A DNA stretch of 64,000 bases. It comes from Pleomorphomonas koreensis DSM 23070 (GTDB lineage Bacteria; Pseudomonadota; Alphaproteobacteria; Rhizobiales; Pleomorphomonadaceae). Shown here one piece after another: positions 31,302-41,900 of this stretch; positions within the stretch are counted from its first letter, which is position 1; the number at the start of each line of letters is the position of its first letter. The stretch lies in the NCBI RefSeq assembly GCF_000425185.1, contig NZ_AULH01000013.1, positions 110,908-174,907 of the forward strand, in the 5' to 3' direction. Made by a program: the position numbers and the translations under genes. Below the pieces are notes generated by a model. The model saw only the letters and a list, made by a program, of their open reading frames with translations. It had not been told where the DNA came from and did no database searches.

Positions 31302-31436
31302 ATGTCGTGCTCTCGGCACCTTCGGACATCCTTGACCGCCCCGCTTGCGCGGGCCGCGGCTCCGACCTTCTTCGGCTTTATGGGCTTTTATGCGTGGCGT
31401 CGCCGCTTCGGCGTGGCCGGTTCCGCAGCTGTCTGA
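31302..31436 (+). CDS. Aromatic-amino-acid leader peptide of an attenuator
   Basis: A 44-codon frame from ATG 31302, with an internal in-frame ATG at 31380 that would yield the 18-residue peptide [18 protein letters not shown]. The part from 31368 encodes [14 protein letters not shown], containing five Phe, one Tyr and one Trp in 14 codons. Such clustering is what a ribosome-stalling leader for aromatic biosynthesis would need. A hairpin (31401-31413) follows the Trp codon at once, and an intrinsic terminator lies 25 nt past the stop. The structural gene, DAHP synthase, commits carbon to Phe, Tyr and Trp. CGGA precedes ATG 31302; ATG 31380 has no clear ribosome site. Confidence 0.6.
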   Translation: MSCSRHLRTSLTAPLARAAAPTFFGFMGFYAWRRRFGVAGSAAV

Positions 31437-31485
31437 TCGACAGGCCCAGCGCGAGAACGAGCCCCGCCGAAAGGCGGGGTTTTTT
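31401..31485 (+). promoter_or_regulatory. Transcription attenuator (competing hairpins) of the DAHP synthase gene
   Basis: Three mutually exclusive elements can be drawn. A protector hairpin CGCCG-CTT-CGGCG lies at 31401-31413. An antiterminator pairs GGCGTGGC (31410-31417) with GCCCCGCC (31461-31468), 7 of 8 bases matching. The terminator hairpin is at 31463-31479. A ribosome stalled on TTT-TAT-GCG-TGG (31386-31397) would cover the protector hairpin and favour the antiterminator. Pairings were drawn by eye with no energy calculation. Confidence 0.5.
31462..31485 (+). terminator. Intrinsic terminator in the DAHP synthase leader
   Basis: Seven-bp perfect stem CCCCGCC / GGCGGGG with a GAAA tetraloop and TTTTTT. 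It lies 197 bases before the structural gene and 25 bases after the leader-peptide stop, in the correct place for an attenuator. Confidence 0.9.
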
Positions 31486-31681
31486 GCATTTGCGGTTCCG
31501 TGACCGCCTGCCTCCGGCCTCCGTGCCGGATCGGTCGAAACGGAACCGCCGCCTTCCGCACTTCTGCCGCGCATGCGTATCGGCGGTGGTGCCTCACCGG
31601 CGCCTCATGTATAAGGCGCCAAATCCTGAAGGCTCCGCGGTGGTTTTCGCGGGGCGATGCATCGAGAAGAAGAGCCGCGTC

Positions 31682-33064
31682 ATGCCCACCACCTGGAAGC
31701 CCGATTCCTGGCGCGCCCTGCCCATCGAGCAGGTGCCGGACTACCCCGATCAGGCGGCGCTCGCCGCCGTCGAGGCGCATCTTGCCAGCTATCCGCCGCT
31801 GGTGTTTGCCGGCGAGGCGCGCAAGCTCAAGAAATCCCTGGCCAAGGTGGCGGCCGGCGAGGCCTTCCTGTTGCAGGGCGGCGATTGCGCCGAGAGCTTC
31901 GCCGAGCACGGCGCCGACAACATCCGCGACTTCTTCCGCGTCTTCCTGCAAATGGCGGTGGTGCTGACCTATGGCGCCGCCCAGCCGGTGGTGAAGGTCG
32001 GCCGCATCGCCGGCCAGTTCGCCAAGCCGCGCTCCAAGCCGACCGAGCTGATCGACGGCGTCGAGCTGCCGTCCTACCGCGGCGACATCGTCAACGGCAT
32101 GGACTTCACGCCGGAGGCGCGCATCCCCGATCCGCAGCGCCAGGAGATGGCCTACCGCCAGTCGGCGGCGACGCTGAACCTGTTGCGCGCCTTCGCGAGC
32201 GGCGGTTATGCCAACCTCGACAACGTCCACAAGTGGACGCTCGGCTTCGTCAAGGGCGCGCAGTCGTCGCGCTATCAGGAGATCGCCGACCGCATCAGCG
32301 AAAGCCTCGCCTTCATGCGGGCCTGCGGCGTGCATCCGGAAAGCGTCTCCGAGATGCGGACCACCGACTTCTACACCAGCCACGAGGCGCTGCTGCTCGG
32401 CTACGAGCAGGCGCTGACCCGTGTCGATTCGACCACCGGCGACTGGTACGGCACCTCCGGCCACATGATCTGGATCGGCGACCGCACCCGCCAGCCCGGC
32501 CATGCCCATATCGAATATTGCCGCGGCATCAGGAACCCGATCGGCCTGAAATGCGGCCCGTCGCTCGATCCGGAAGAACTGATCCGGCTGATCGACACGC
32601 TGAACCCGGACAACGAGCCCGGCCGGCTGACGCTGATCACCCGTTACGGTGCCGACAAGGTGGGCGACCACCTGCCGGCGCTGATCCGCACGGTGCAGCG
32701 CGAGGGCCGCTCGGTGGTCTGGTCCTGCGACCCGATGCACGGCAACACCATCACGCTCAACTCCTACAAGACGCGGCCGTTCGACCGCATCCTGAAGGAA
32801 GTCGGCGCCTTCTTCGACGTCCACGCCGCCGAGGGCACCCATCCCGGCGGCATCCACGTCGAGATGACCGGCCGCGACGTCACCGAATGCACCGGCGGCG
32901 CCATCGCCATCTCCGGCGAGCAGCTTGCCGACCGCTATCACAGCCATTGCGATCCGCGCCTCAACGCCGATCAGGCGCTGGAACTGGCCTTCCTGGTGGC
33001 TGAGCGCATCCGCAAGACCCGCGACGGCCGCGAGCCGCTGGAATGGGCGATCGCCGGCGAGTGA
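31682..33064 (+). CDS. Class II 3-deoxy-7-phosphoheptulonate (DAHP) synthase
   Basis: First enzyme of the shikimate pathway (phosphoenolpyruvate plus erythrose 4-phosphate). The 460-residue sequence is plainly class II (plant/AroH-II type): [19 protein letters not shown] at the N-terminus, [15 protein letters not shown] with the metal-ligand Cys, [12 protein letters not shown], the metal-binding [23 protein letters not shown], and the terminal Asp in [17 protein letters not shown]. Start ATG 31682 gives the family N-terminus; the open frame reaching back to 31217 is leader sequence. Regulation by the upstream attenuator is inferred. Confidence 0.96.
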   Translation: MPTTWKPDSWRALPIEQVPDYPDQAALAAVEAHLASYPPLVFAGEARKLKKSLAKVAAGEAFLLQGGDCAESFAEHGADNIRDFFRVFLQMAVVLTYGAAQPVVKVGRIAGQFAKPRSKPTELIDGVELPSYRGDIVNGMDFTPEARIPDPQRQEMAYRQSAATLNLLRAFASGGYANLDNVHKWTLGFVKGAQSSRYQEIADRISESLAFMRACGVHPESVSEMRTTDFYTSHEALLLGYEQALTRVDSTTGDWYGTSGHMIWIGDRTRQPGHAHIEYCRGIRNPIGLKCGPSLDPEELIRLIDTLNPDNEPGRLTLITRYGADKVGDHLPALIRTVQREGRSVVWSCDPMHGNTITLNSYKTRPFDRILKEVGAFFDVHAAEGTHPGGIHVEMTGRDVTECTGGAIAISGEQLADRYHSHCDPRLNADQALELAFLVAERIRKTRDGREPLEWAIAGE

Positions 33065-33097
33065 ACAAATCGCCGCAGGCTATTGACTGACAAGGGA

Positions 33098-33123
33098 AAA
33101 GGCGCTCCGGAAAGGGCGCCTTT
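33098..33123. terminator. Bidirectional terminator between DAHP synthase and ndh
   Basis: Perfect 8-bp stem AAAGGCGC / GCGCCTTT with a 10-nt loop between two convergent genes. The minus strand continues into TTTTCCCTTG, so both transcripts could end here. Confidence 0.75.
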
Positions 33124-33132
33124 CTCGTTCGG

Positions 33133-34404
33133 CTATCGGCCGTTCTCGTCCTTCAGTGTCTCCTTCTGGGTGATCAGGCGCGCCGAATGCTGGCCGGAGA
33201 CGAAGATCCACAGCCAGCTCCAGGCCACGGCGAAGCGGCTGCGCGTGCCGATCAGGAAGTAGATGTGGGCGATGCCCCACACCCACCAGGCGACGGCGCC
33301 CTTCAGCTTGATCCAGCCGAAGTCGACCACGGCGGCGCTGCGGCCGATGGTGGCGAGGTTGCCCTGGTGGCGATAGACGAACGGCCCCGGCGCCGGCTGG
33401 CCGGCGAGGCGGCGGCGGATGGTCTTCGCCACGTGGGCGCCCTGCTGCTTGGCGGCCGGCGCCACGCCCGGCACCGGCTTTCCCTCGGCCGTCGTCACCG
33501 ACGCCGTGTCGCCGATCACGAAGATATCCGGCGCGCCGGGCACGCTAAGGTCCTTCTCGACGATCGCCCGTCCCGCCCGGTCGGCCGGCGCGCCCAGCCA
33601 TTCGGCGGCGCGCGACGCCTGCACGCCGGCCGCCCAAAGCACCGTCCTGGCAGGCACGAAGTCCTCGCCGATGCGCACGCCGTCGGCCGAGATGTCGGTG
33701 ACCGGCAGGCCGGTGCGCACCGTGACGCCGAGCCTGTCGAGCGCCTGACGGCCGTAGTCGGAGAGGTCCGGCGTGAAGGCCGGCAGGATGCGCGGCCCCG
33801 CCTCGATCAGCAGGATGCGGGCGGTGCGGGTGTCGATGGCCCGGAATTCCTTGACCAGCGTGCGGTGGGCCAGTTCGGCGATGATGCCGGCCAGCTCGAC
33901 GCCGGTCGGGCCGCCGCCGATGATGGCGAAGGTGAGCAGCGCCTGCCGCTTGTCCGGATCGGCCTCCATCTCGGCCCGCTCGAAGGCGAGCAGCACGCGG
34001 CGGCGGATGGTGGTGGCGTCCTCCAGCGTCTTCAGGCCGGGCGCGAAGGCTTCCCATTCGTCGCGGCCGAAATAGGCGTGGCGGGCGCCGGTGGCCAGCA
34101 CCAGCGTGTCGTAGGGAAGGACGTTGCCGTCGCGGAGCCGCACCGTCTTCGCCTCGCGGTCGACGCCGACGACGTGCCCGAGCACCGTCGTCACCTCCGG
34201 CCGGTCGCGGAACAGGCGGCGGATCGGCCAGGCGATTTCCGAGGTGGCCAGCACCGTCGTCGCCACCTGGTAGAGGAGGGGCTGGAACAGGTGGTGGTTG
34301 CGGCGGTCGATCAGCGTGATGTCGACCGGCGCGCCCTTGAGGTCGAGCACGAGCTGGAGACCGGCAAATCCGCCTCCGACGACGACAACGCGATGACTGG
34401 TCAT
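33133..34404 (-). CDS. ndh: Type II NADH dehydrogenase (NAD(P)/FAD-dependent oxidoreductase)
   Basis: A 423-residue non-proton-pumping NADH:quinone oxidoreductase. It has an N-terminal FAD-binding loop (VVVVGGGFAGLQLVLDL), the NADH-binding loop (FAIIGGGPTGVELAG), the FAD-contacting FVIGDTASV and the quinone-site region AAKQQGAHVAKTI. The C-terminus has a hydrophobic, Trp-rich anchor (GAVAWWVWGIAHIYFLIG, then WSWLWIF) expected to sit on the membrane surface. The start at 34404 has GGGGGAT just upstream; the longer open frame is not conserved. It provides a bypass to complex I, one subunit of which (NDUFA12) is encoded at 57.1 kb. Confidence 0.93.
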   Translation of the reverse strand: MTSHRVVVVGGGFAGLQLVLDLKGAPVDITLIDRRNHHLFQPLLYQVATTVLATSEIAWPIRRLFRDRPEVTTVLGHVVGVDREAKTVRLRDGNVLPYDTLVLATGARHAYFGRDEWEAFAPGLKTLEDATTIRRRVLLAFERAEMEADPDKRQALLTFAIIGGGPTGVELAGIIAELAHRTLVKEFRAIDTRTARILLIEAGPRILPAFTPDLSDYGRQALDRLGVTVRTGLPVTDISADGVRIGEDFVPARTVLWAAGVQASRAAEWLGAPADRAGRAIVEKDLSVPGAPDIFVIGDTASVTTAEGKPVPGVAPAAKQQGAHVAKTIRRRLAGQPAPGPFVYRHQGNLATIGRSAAVVDFGWIKLKGAVAWWVWGIAHIYFLIGTRSRFAVAWSWLWIFVSGQHSARLITQKETLKDENGR

Positions 34405-36164
<1,760 letters not shown>

Positions 36165-36193
36165 GGCTTGACGGCTTCCGCCAGGAAATGAGG

Positions 36194-36222
36194 AAAGGCC
36201 CGGCCCCGCGCCGGGCCTTTTC
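36194..36222 (+). terminator. Rho-independent terminator after eno
   Basis: Eleven-bp perfect stem AAAGGCCCGGC / GCCGGGCCTTT with a 5-nt loop and T-rich tail, 29 bases past the stop. Confidence 0.9.
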
Positions 36223-36306
36223 CTTTGCCGGGCGCCCCTGCTGCTGACAGGAAGCTGTCCGCCCCGGTGCGAGGGTCGCCCCGACCATCGCCTGAAAGGA
36301 CAGGGC

Positions 36307-36885
36307 ATGACCGACAAGCGCATCGCCGTCATTCTGCTCGACGCGTTCGCCGACTGGGAAGTCGGCATGTTCGCGGCGGCCGCGCGCGCCTGGCTCGGCG
36401 CCCGCGTCGATCACCATACGCCCGGCGGCCGCGTCGTCCGCTCCATGGGCGGACTGACCGTCACGCCGGATGCACCGCTGGAAACGCTGGCGGTTGCGGA
36501 ATTCGACGCGCTCTGCGTGATCGGTTCGTCCGGCTGGGAAGCGGCCGACGCGCCGGATATCGGCGCCGCCGTCCGCGAGATGCTGGCGGCCGGGCGTCCG
36601 GTCGGCGCCATCTGCGGCGGCACGCTGGCGGTCGGACGGGCCGGCGTGCTGAACCGGCGCCGCCATACCAGCAACGCTGCTGGCTATCTTGGCGATCGTC
36701 TGCCCGACTACGACGGCTCGCTCTACGTCGACATGCCGCGCGCCGTGGTCGACGACGGGCTGGTGACCGCGCCGGGCTCGGCGCCGGGAAGCTTCGCCAC
36801 CGGCCTCCTCGGCTTGATCTGGCCGGGTCATCCGCTGGTCGGCGAACTGGCGACGATGATCGCCGCCGAGCATCGCCCTGCCTGA
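36307..36885 (+). CDS. DJ-1/PfpI family protein
   Basis: A 192-residue type I glutamine-amidotransferase-like protein. The nucleophile elbow is AICGGTLAVGRAG with a Cys, the early acidic residue typical of the family is in LLDAFADWEVGMF, and the C-terminal part holds the MPRAVVDDGLVTAPGSAPGSF segment. The family includes glyoxalase III, deglycase-type stress proteins and proteases, so the specific activity is open. Located between enolase and recJ, with no obvious operon partner. Confidence 0.9.
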   Translation: MTDKRIAVILLDAFADWEVGMFAAAARAWLGARVDHHTPGGRVVRSMGGLTVTPDAPLETLAVAEFDALCVIGSSGWEAADAPDIGAAVREMLAAGRPVGAICGGTLAVGRAGVLNRRRHTSNAAGYLGDRLPDYDGSLYVDMPRAVVDDGLVTAPGSAPGSFATGLLGLIWPGHPLVGELATMIAAEHRPA

Positions 36886-36949
36886 GCCATCCACTGCCGC
36901 GTCAGCCCCCGGCTTTGCGCCGCCGTCTCGCTTGCTCTATTGAGAAGCG

Positions 36950-38791
36950 ATGACCCTCGTCGCCGAATCTGATCTCCGTTCCGAGTCGGCCGAACGGCGC
37001 GCCGTGCTCGGCGTCACCCGCTCGGCCACTGCGCGCCCGTGGCGCGACCGGCTCGATGCGCGCGGCGGCGCGCTGGCCCGTCAGATCGCCCAGGAAGCCG
37101 GATTGCCGGACGTGGTGTCGCGCCTTCTGGCCGCCCGCGACGTCGCCGCCGACGCCGCCGAGGCCTATCTCAACCCGCAGCTCAAGACGCTGCTGCCCGA
37201 TCCGTCGCTGTTCACCGACATGGATGCCGCCGCCGCCCGCCTTGCCGACGCCGTCGAACGCGGCGAGAAGCTGGCCGTGTTCGGCGACTACGATGTCGAC
37301 GGCGCCACCTCGGTCGCCGTCCTCGTCCGCTATCTGCGGGGGCAGGGGCTGGACCCCGCCGTCTACATCCCCGATCGCCTCGTCGACGGCTACGGCCCCA
37401 ACCCGCGTGCCGTCGGTGAGCTGGCGGCCGGCGGCGCCACGCTGCTGGTGACGCTCGACTGCGGCACCTCCAGCTTCGAGGCGTTCGATGAGGCGAAGCG
37501 GCGTGGCCTCGACGTCGTGACGCTTGACCACCATCAGGCCGGCGTCGAGCTGCCGCCGACGCTGGCCCTCGTCAACCCCAACCGGCAGGACGACCTGTCC
37601 GGCCACGGCCACCTCGCCGCCGTCGGCGTCACCTTCGTGGCGCTGGTCGCCATCAACCGCGAACTGCGGCGACGCGGCTGGTTCGAGCGGCGCGGCACGC
37701 CGCCGCCCGACCTCCTGTCGCTGCTCGATCTGGTGGCGCTCGGCACGGTCTGCGACGTGGTGCCGCTCAAGGGCCTCAACCGCGCCTTCGTGGTGAAGGG
37801 GCTCACCGTGCTCAGGGCGCGCGGCAATCGTGGCCTTGCGGCGCTCGCCGACGTCGTCAGGCTGTCCGGACCGCCGACACCCTACAGTCTCGCCTTCATG
37901 CTGGGGCCGCGCATCAATGCCGGCGGCCGCATCGGCGACAGCGGCCTCGGCGCCCGCCTGCTGACCTCCGACGACGCCGTCGATGCCGGACGCATCGCCG
38001 TCGAACTCGACCGGCTCAACCGCGAGCGGCAGGCGCTGGAGGCCGAGGCGGTGGACGCCGCCGAGCTGATGGTGGCCGCCCGCCTCGGCGGCGAGGCGCC
38101 GCCGGTGATCGTCGAGGCGTCGGAGGACTGGCACCCCGGTATCGTCGGCCTGGTGGCCGCCCGCCTCAAGGAGCGCTACCGCTGCCCGACCTTCGCCATC
38201 GCCCTCGATCGTGACGGCGGCGCGGTCGGCTCCGGCCGGTCGATCGCCGGCGTCGACCTCGGCGCCGTGGTGCGCCTTGCCCGCGAGCGCGGACTGATCG
38301 CCAAGGGGGGCGGCCACGCCATGGCGGCCGGCGTGTCGCTGCCGGCGGCCGGCGTCGACGCCTTCCGCGCCTTCGTCGCCGCCGCCGTCGCCGACGGCGT
38401 TGCCATGGCCCGTGCCGCCGAGGCGCTGGAGATCGACGCGGCGCTGACCGCCGACGGCGCCACGCCCGACCTCGTCGAGGCGATCGGCCGGGTCGGTCCG
38501 TTCGGCTCGGCCCAGCCGGAGCCGCTGTTCGTCTTCCCCTCCCACCGGCTGCTCTATCTCGATGCCGTCGGCCGCAATCACCTGCGCCTGACGCTCTGCT
38601 CGTCGGCCGGCACCAAGCTGAAAGCCATGGCCTTCCGGGCTGTCGGCCAGCCGCTCGGCGACTTCCTGGCCGGGAGCCGGGGCGCGCCGCTGCATGTCGC
38701 CGGCCACGTCGATCTCGATTGGTGGCAGGGGGCGCCGCGCGTGCAGATCCGCGTCGTCGATGCCGCCGATCCGGCCAAGTCCCGTTTCTGA
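36950..38791 (+). CDS. recJ: Single-stranded-DNA-specific exonuclease RecJ
   Basis: 5'-3' single-strand exonuclease acting in RecF-pathway recombination and mismatch repair. The 613-residue protein has the DHH-family metal motifs: FGDYDVDGATSVAV (motif I), TLDCGTSS (II), the diagnostic DHHQAG (III) and the DHHA1 motif GGGHAMAAGVSLPAAG, then a C-terminal OB-fold-like region. Motif spacing and length are normal for RecJ. The ATG at 36950 is preceded by GAGAAG. It is separated by 146 bp from the macroglobulin gene. Confidence 0.96.
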   Translation: MTLVAESDLRSESAERRAVLGVTRSATARPWRDRLDARGGALARQIAQEAGLPDVVSRLLAARDVAADAAEAYLNPQLKTLLPDPSLFTDMDAAAARLADAVERGEKLAVFGDYDVDGATSVAVLVRYLRGQGLDPAVYIPDRLVDGYGPNPRAVGELAAGGATLLVTLDCGTSSFEAFDEAKRRGLDVVTLDHHQAGVELPPTLALVNPNRQDDLSGHGHLAAVGVTFVALVAINRELRRRGWFERRGTPPPDLLSLLDLVALGTVCDVVPLKGLNRAFVVKGLTVLRARGNRGLAALADVVRLSGPPTPYSLAFMLGPRINAGGRIGDSGLGARLLTSDDAVDAGRIAVELDRLNRERQALEAEAVDAAELMVAARLGGEAPPVIVEASEDWHPGIVGLVAARLKERYRCPTFAIALDRDGGAVGSGRSIAGVDLGAVVRLARERGLIAKGGGHAMAAGVSLPAAGVDAFRAFVAAAVADGVAMARAAEALEIDAALTADGATPDLVEAIGRVGPFGSAQPEPLFVFPSHRLLYLDAVGRNHLRLTLCSSAGTKLKAMAFRAVGQPLGDFLAGSRGAPLHVAGHVDLDWWQGAPRVQIRVVDAADPAKSRF

Positions 38792-38937
38792 GACCGCCTT
38801 TTCTCAGTCCGCAGACATGGCCTTTGGCCGGGTTGCCGGCGGCTCGCTCTACGGGTATTCCTTGACGAGCTGTTTTATCTGGTTGCCTTTTGATCGATGT
38901 CATTGCCCGGCCGCTGCCGGCTTTCGGAGGGGTCTCC

Positions 38938-41900
38938 ATGCTATCCGTTCGGCGCTTCGCGCGGCTTCTGTCGCTCGTCTGTCTGACTGCGGCAGGACTG
39001 GCTCTCGCCACACCGGGCGAGGCGGCCGAGCGGCGGGCGGTGATCACCGAGGGCGCCGACTATTTCGGCGAGGACATCGAGACGCTGAAGGGCGTCGATC
39101 TCGGCGACTGCGAAGCGGCCTGCGTAGCCGACCAGCGCTGCCTCGCCTTCACCTACAACACCAAGGCCCGCTGGTGCTTCAAGAAGAGCACCGTCGGCGA
39201 TCTCCGCGTCTTCGCTGGCGCGGTGGCCGGCAAGATCGTCGCCTCGGAAGCGGTCGATCCCTCCGTCGCCGACAGCCGCCGCGAGGAACTGGGCTTCATC
39301 GGCCAGAGCTTCTTCGACGAGGCGCGCAAGCTCGAAGGCGCCATCGCCGACGAGCCGGCTGAGGGCAATCTTGACCGCCTCGTCGCCGACAGCGACAAGG
39401 CGATCGACGCCGGCGACAACCTGAAGGCCGCCGAGGCCCTGCGCAAGGCCATCCGCCTCGATCCCGATCGCAACGACCTCTGGTGGCGCTATTCCGATCA
39501 GGCGATCCTGGTGCCGGACGACAACGAGAAGCACGACACCTTCGTGCAGGAATCGACCGCCGCCGCCGTCAACGCCTATCTGCGCGCCACCGACGTCGAT
39601 GAGCAGGTGGCCGCCCTCAACTCGCTCGCCAACTCCTTCGTGACGCGCGAGGACTGGAGCCTCGGCATCAAGACGTTGCGCCGCCGGCTGGCGCTCCAGG
39701 ACGACCCCGACTGGCGTTCCGCCTACGACGACTGGATCGCCCAGCACGGTTTCCGCATCACCGACAATTCGATCGACACGCAATCGTCGACGCCGCGCAT
39801 CTGCGTCACCTTCTCCGACCCGATCGCCAGGAACGATCCGTCGATCACCGGCTACCTGTCGGTCGAGGGTGGCGACCAGCTGGAGATCGAGGCCGAGGCC
39901 AACCAGATCTGCGCCGCCGGCGTCGAATACGGCAAGCGCTACCACATCACCGTCCGCAAGGGCCTGCCGGCCAGCGACGGCGAGGAGAGCCTGAACAAGA
40001 CGGCCGAACTCGACCTCTACGTTCGCGATCGCGATCCGTCGGTGCGCTTCGTCGGCAAGGCCTACGTGCTGCCGAAGACGCCCAACGCCACCATTCCCGT
40101 CGTGTCGGTCAACATCGACACGCTCGATGCCCGCGTGCTGAAGATCGGCGACCGCAATCTCGTCAACGCCATCGGCCAGGACCGCTTCCTGAGCCAGCTC
40201 GACAAATGGAGCGCCGAGGCGGTTGCCGACCGCGAGGGGCGCGAGGTGTGGTCGGGCACCATCGCCGTCAAGCGCGACGTCAATCGCGAGGTGACCACCG
40301 CCGTGCCGGTGGCCGAACTGGTCAAGACGCTGGAGCCGGGCGTCTACGCCCTGGTGGTCCGCGACGTCAACAAGAAGGACGAATGGAGCGCCGACGCCAC
40401 ACAGTGGTTCATCGTCTCCGATCTCGGCCTCGCCACCATGACCGGCAACGACGGCCTCAACGTGGTGATCCACGCGCTGAGCAATGCCCAGGCGGTGGCC
40501 GGCGTCGATCTGAAGCTGATCGCCGCCGACAACGAGGTGCTCGGCTCGGCGACCACCGATGCCGCCGGCTATGCCCGCTTCGACGCCGGCCTCGTCAAGG
40601 GCACCGGCGGCGCGGCGCCGCAGCTTCTGCTGGCCACCAAGGACGGCGACTTCGCCTTCCTCAACCTCCAGAAGGCCCCCTTCGACCTGACCGACCGCGG
40701 CGTCGAGGGTCGCGATCCGCCCAAGCCGGTCGACGTGTTCATGACCACCGAGCGCGGCGTCTACCGCCCCGGCGAGACGGTCAACCTCACCGTGCTCGCC
40801 CGCGATCCCAAGGCCGCGGCGCTGCCCGACCTGCCGCTGACGCTGGTGGTACGTCGGCCCGACGGCAACGAGTTCATCCGCCGCCTTGCCGCCGACCAGG
40901 GCGCCGGTGGCCGCGCGCTATCCTTCGAGCTGCCCGGCGAGGCGCCGCGCGGCACGTGGCGCGCCGCCGCCTACACCGATCCCAAGGCCGATCCGTTGCA
41001 GGAGGCGACCTTCAAGGTCGAGGACTTCCAGCCCGAGCGGATCGACTTCACGGTGAAGACCGAGGCGAGCCTGCTGCACGCCGGCGAGAGCGCCGAGGCG
41101 ACGCTCACCGCCGAGTGGCTCTACGGCGCCCCGGCCGCCGGCCTTGCCATCGAGGGCGAGGTCTACGTGACGCCGGCCGCCAGCATTCCCTCGGCGCCGG
41201 GCTATCGCTTCGGCCTTGCCGACGACGATTTCACGTCGGCCGTCGAGGACGTCCAGTCCGACGGCACCGACGAGGCCGGCGACGCCACGGTGACGCTGGT
41301 GACGCCGCAGGTCTCCGACACCACTCGGCCATTGCAGGCCGCCGTGCACATCCGCGTGCTCGACACCAACGGCCGTGCGGTCGAGCGTCGCCTGACGCTG
41401 CCGGTCTCCACCGGCCATCAGCGCATCGGCGTCAGGCCGCTGTTCCAGGACGCGGTGGAGGAGGGCGGCAACGCCGCCTTCGACGTCGCCGTGCTCGACG
41501 CCGACTATGCCAATGTCGCCGCCAAGGATCTGAGCTGGACGCTGTCGCGCGTCAACACCAACTATCAGTGGTATCAGAGCGACGGCTCCTGGGACTACCA
41601 CGCCGTCAAGTCGACGACCCGCGTTGCCGACGGCAAGCTCGACGTCGAGCCCGGCCAGCCGGCCCGCATCGAGGCGCGCGTCGAGTGGGGCGAGTACGAG
41701 CTGACGGTGAAGAGCGGCGACGGCGACGTCATCCCGGTATCCACCACCTTCGAGGCCGGCTGGTACGTGCCGACCACCGCCGAAGAGACGCCCGACCTCC
41801 TGAAGATCACCCTCGACAAGCCGCGCTACAGGATCGGCGACACGCTGAAGGCGCACATCGAGCCGCGCTTTGCCGGCATTGCCGTGGTGTCGGTGGTCGA

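Larger units (their letters stand above)
31184..31681. other. 498-bp leader region of the DAHP synthase gene
   Basis: Holds a weak promoter candidate, an aromatic-rich leader peptide and an intrinsic terminator, each listed separately. Downstream of the terminator (31486-31681) nothing further was recognised apart from the ribosome-binding region of the structural gene. Confidence 0.6.
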
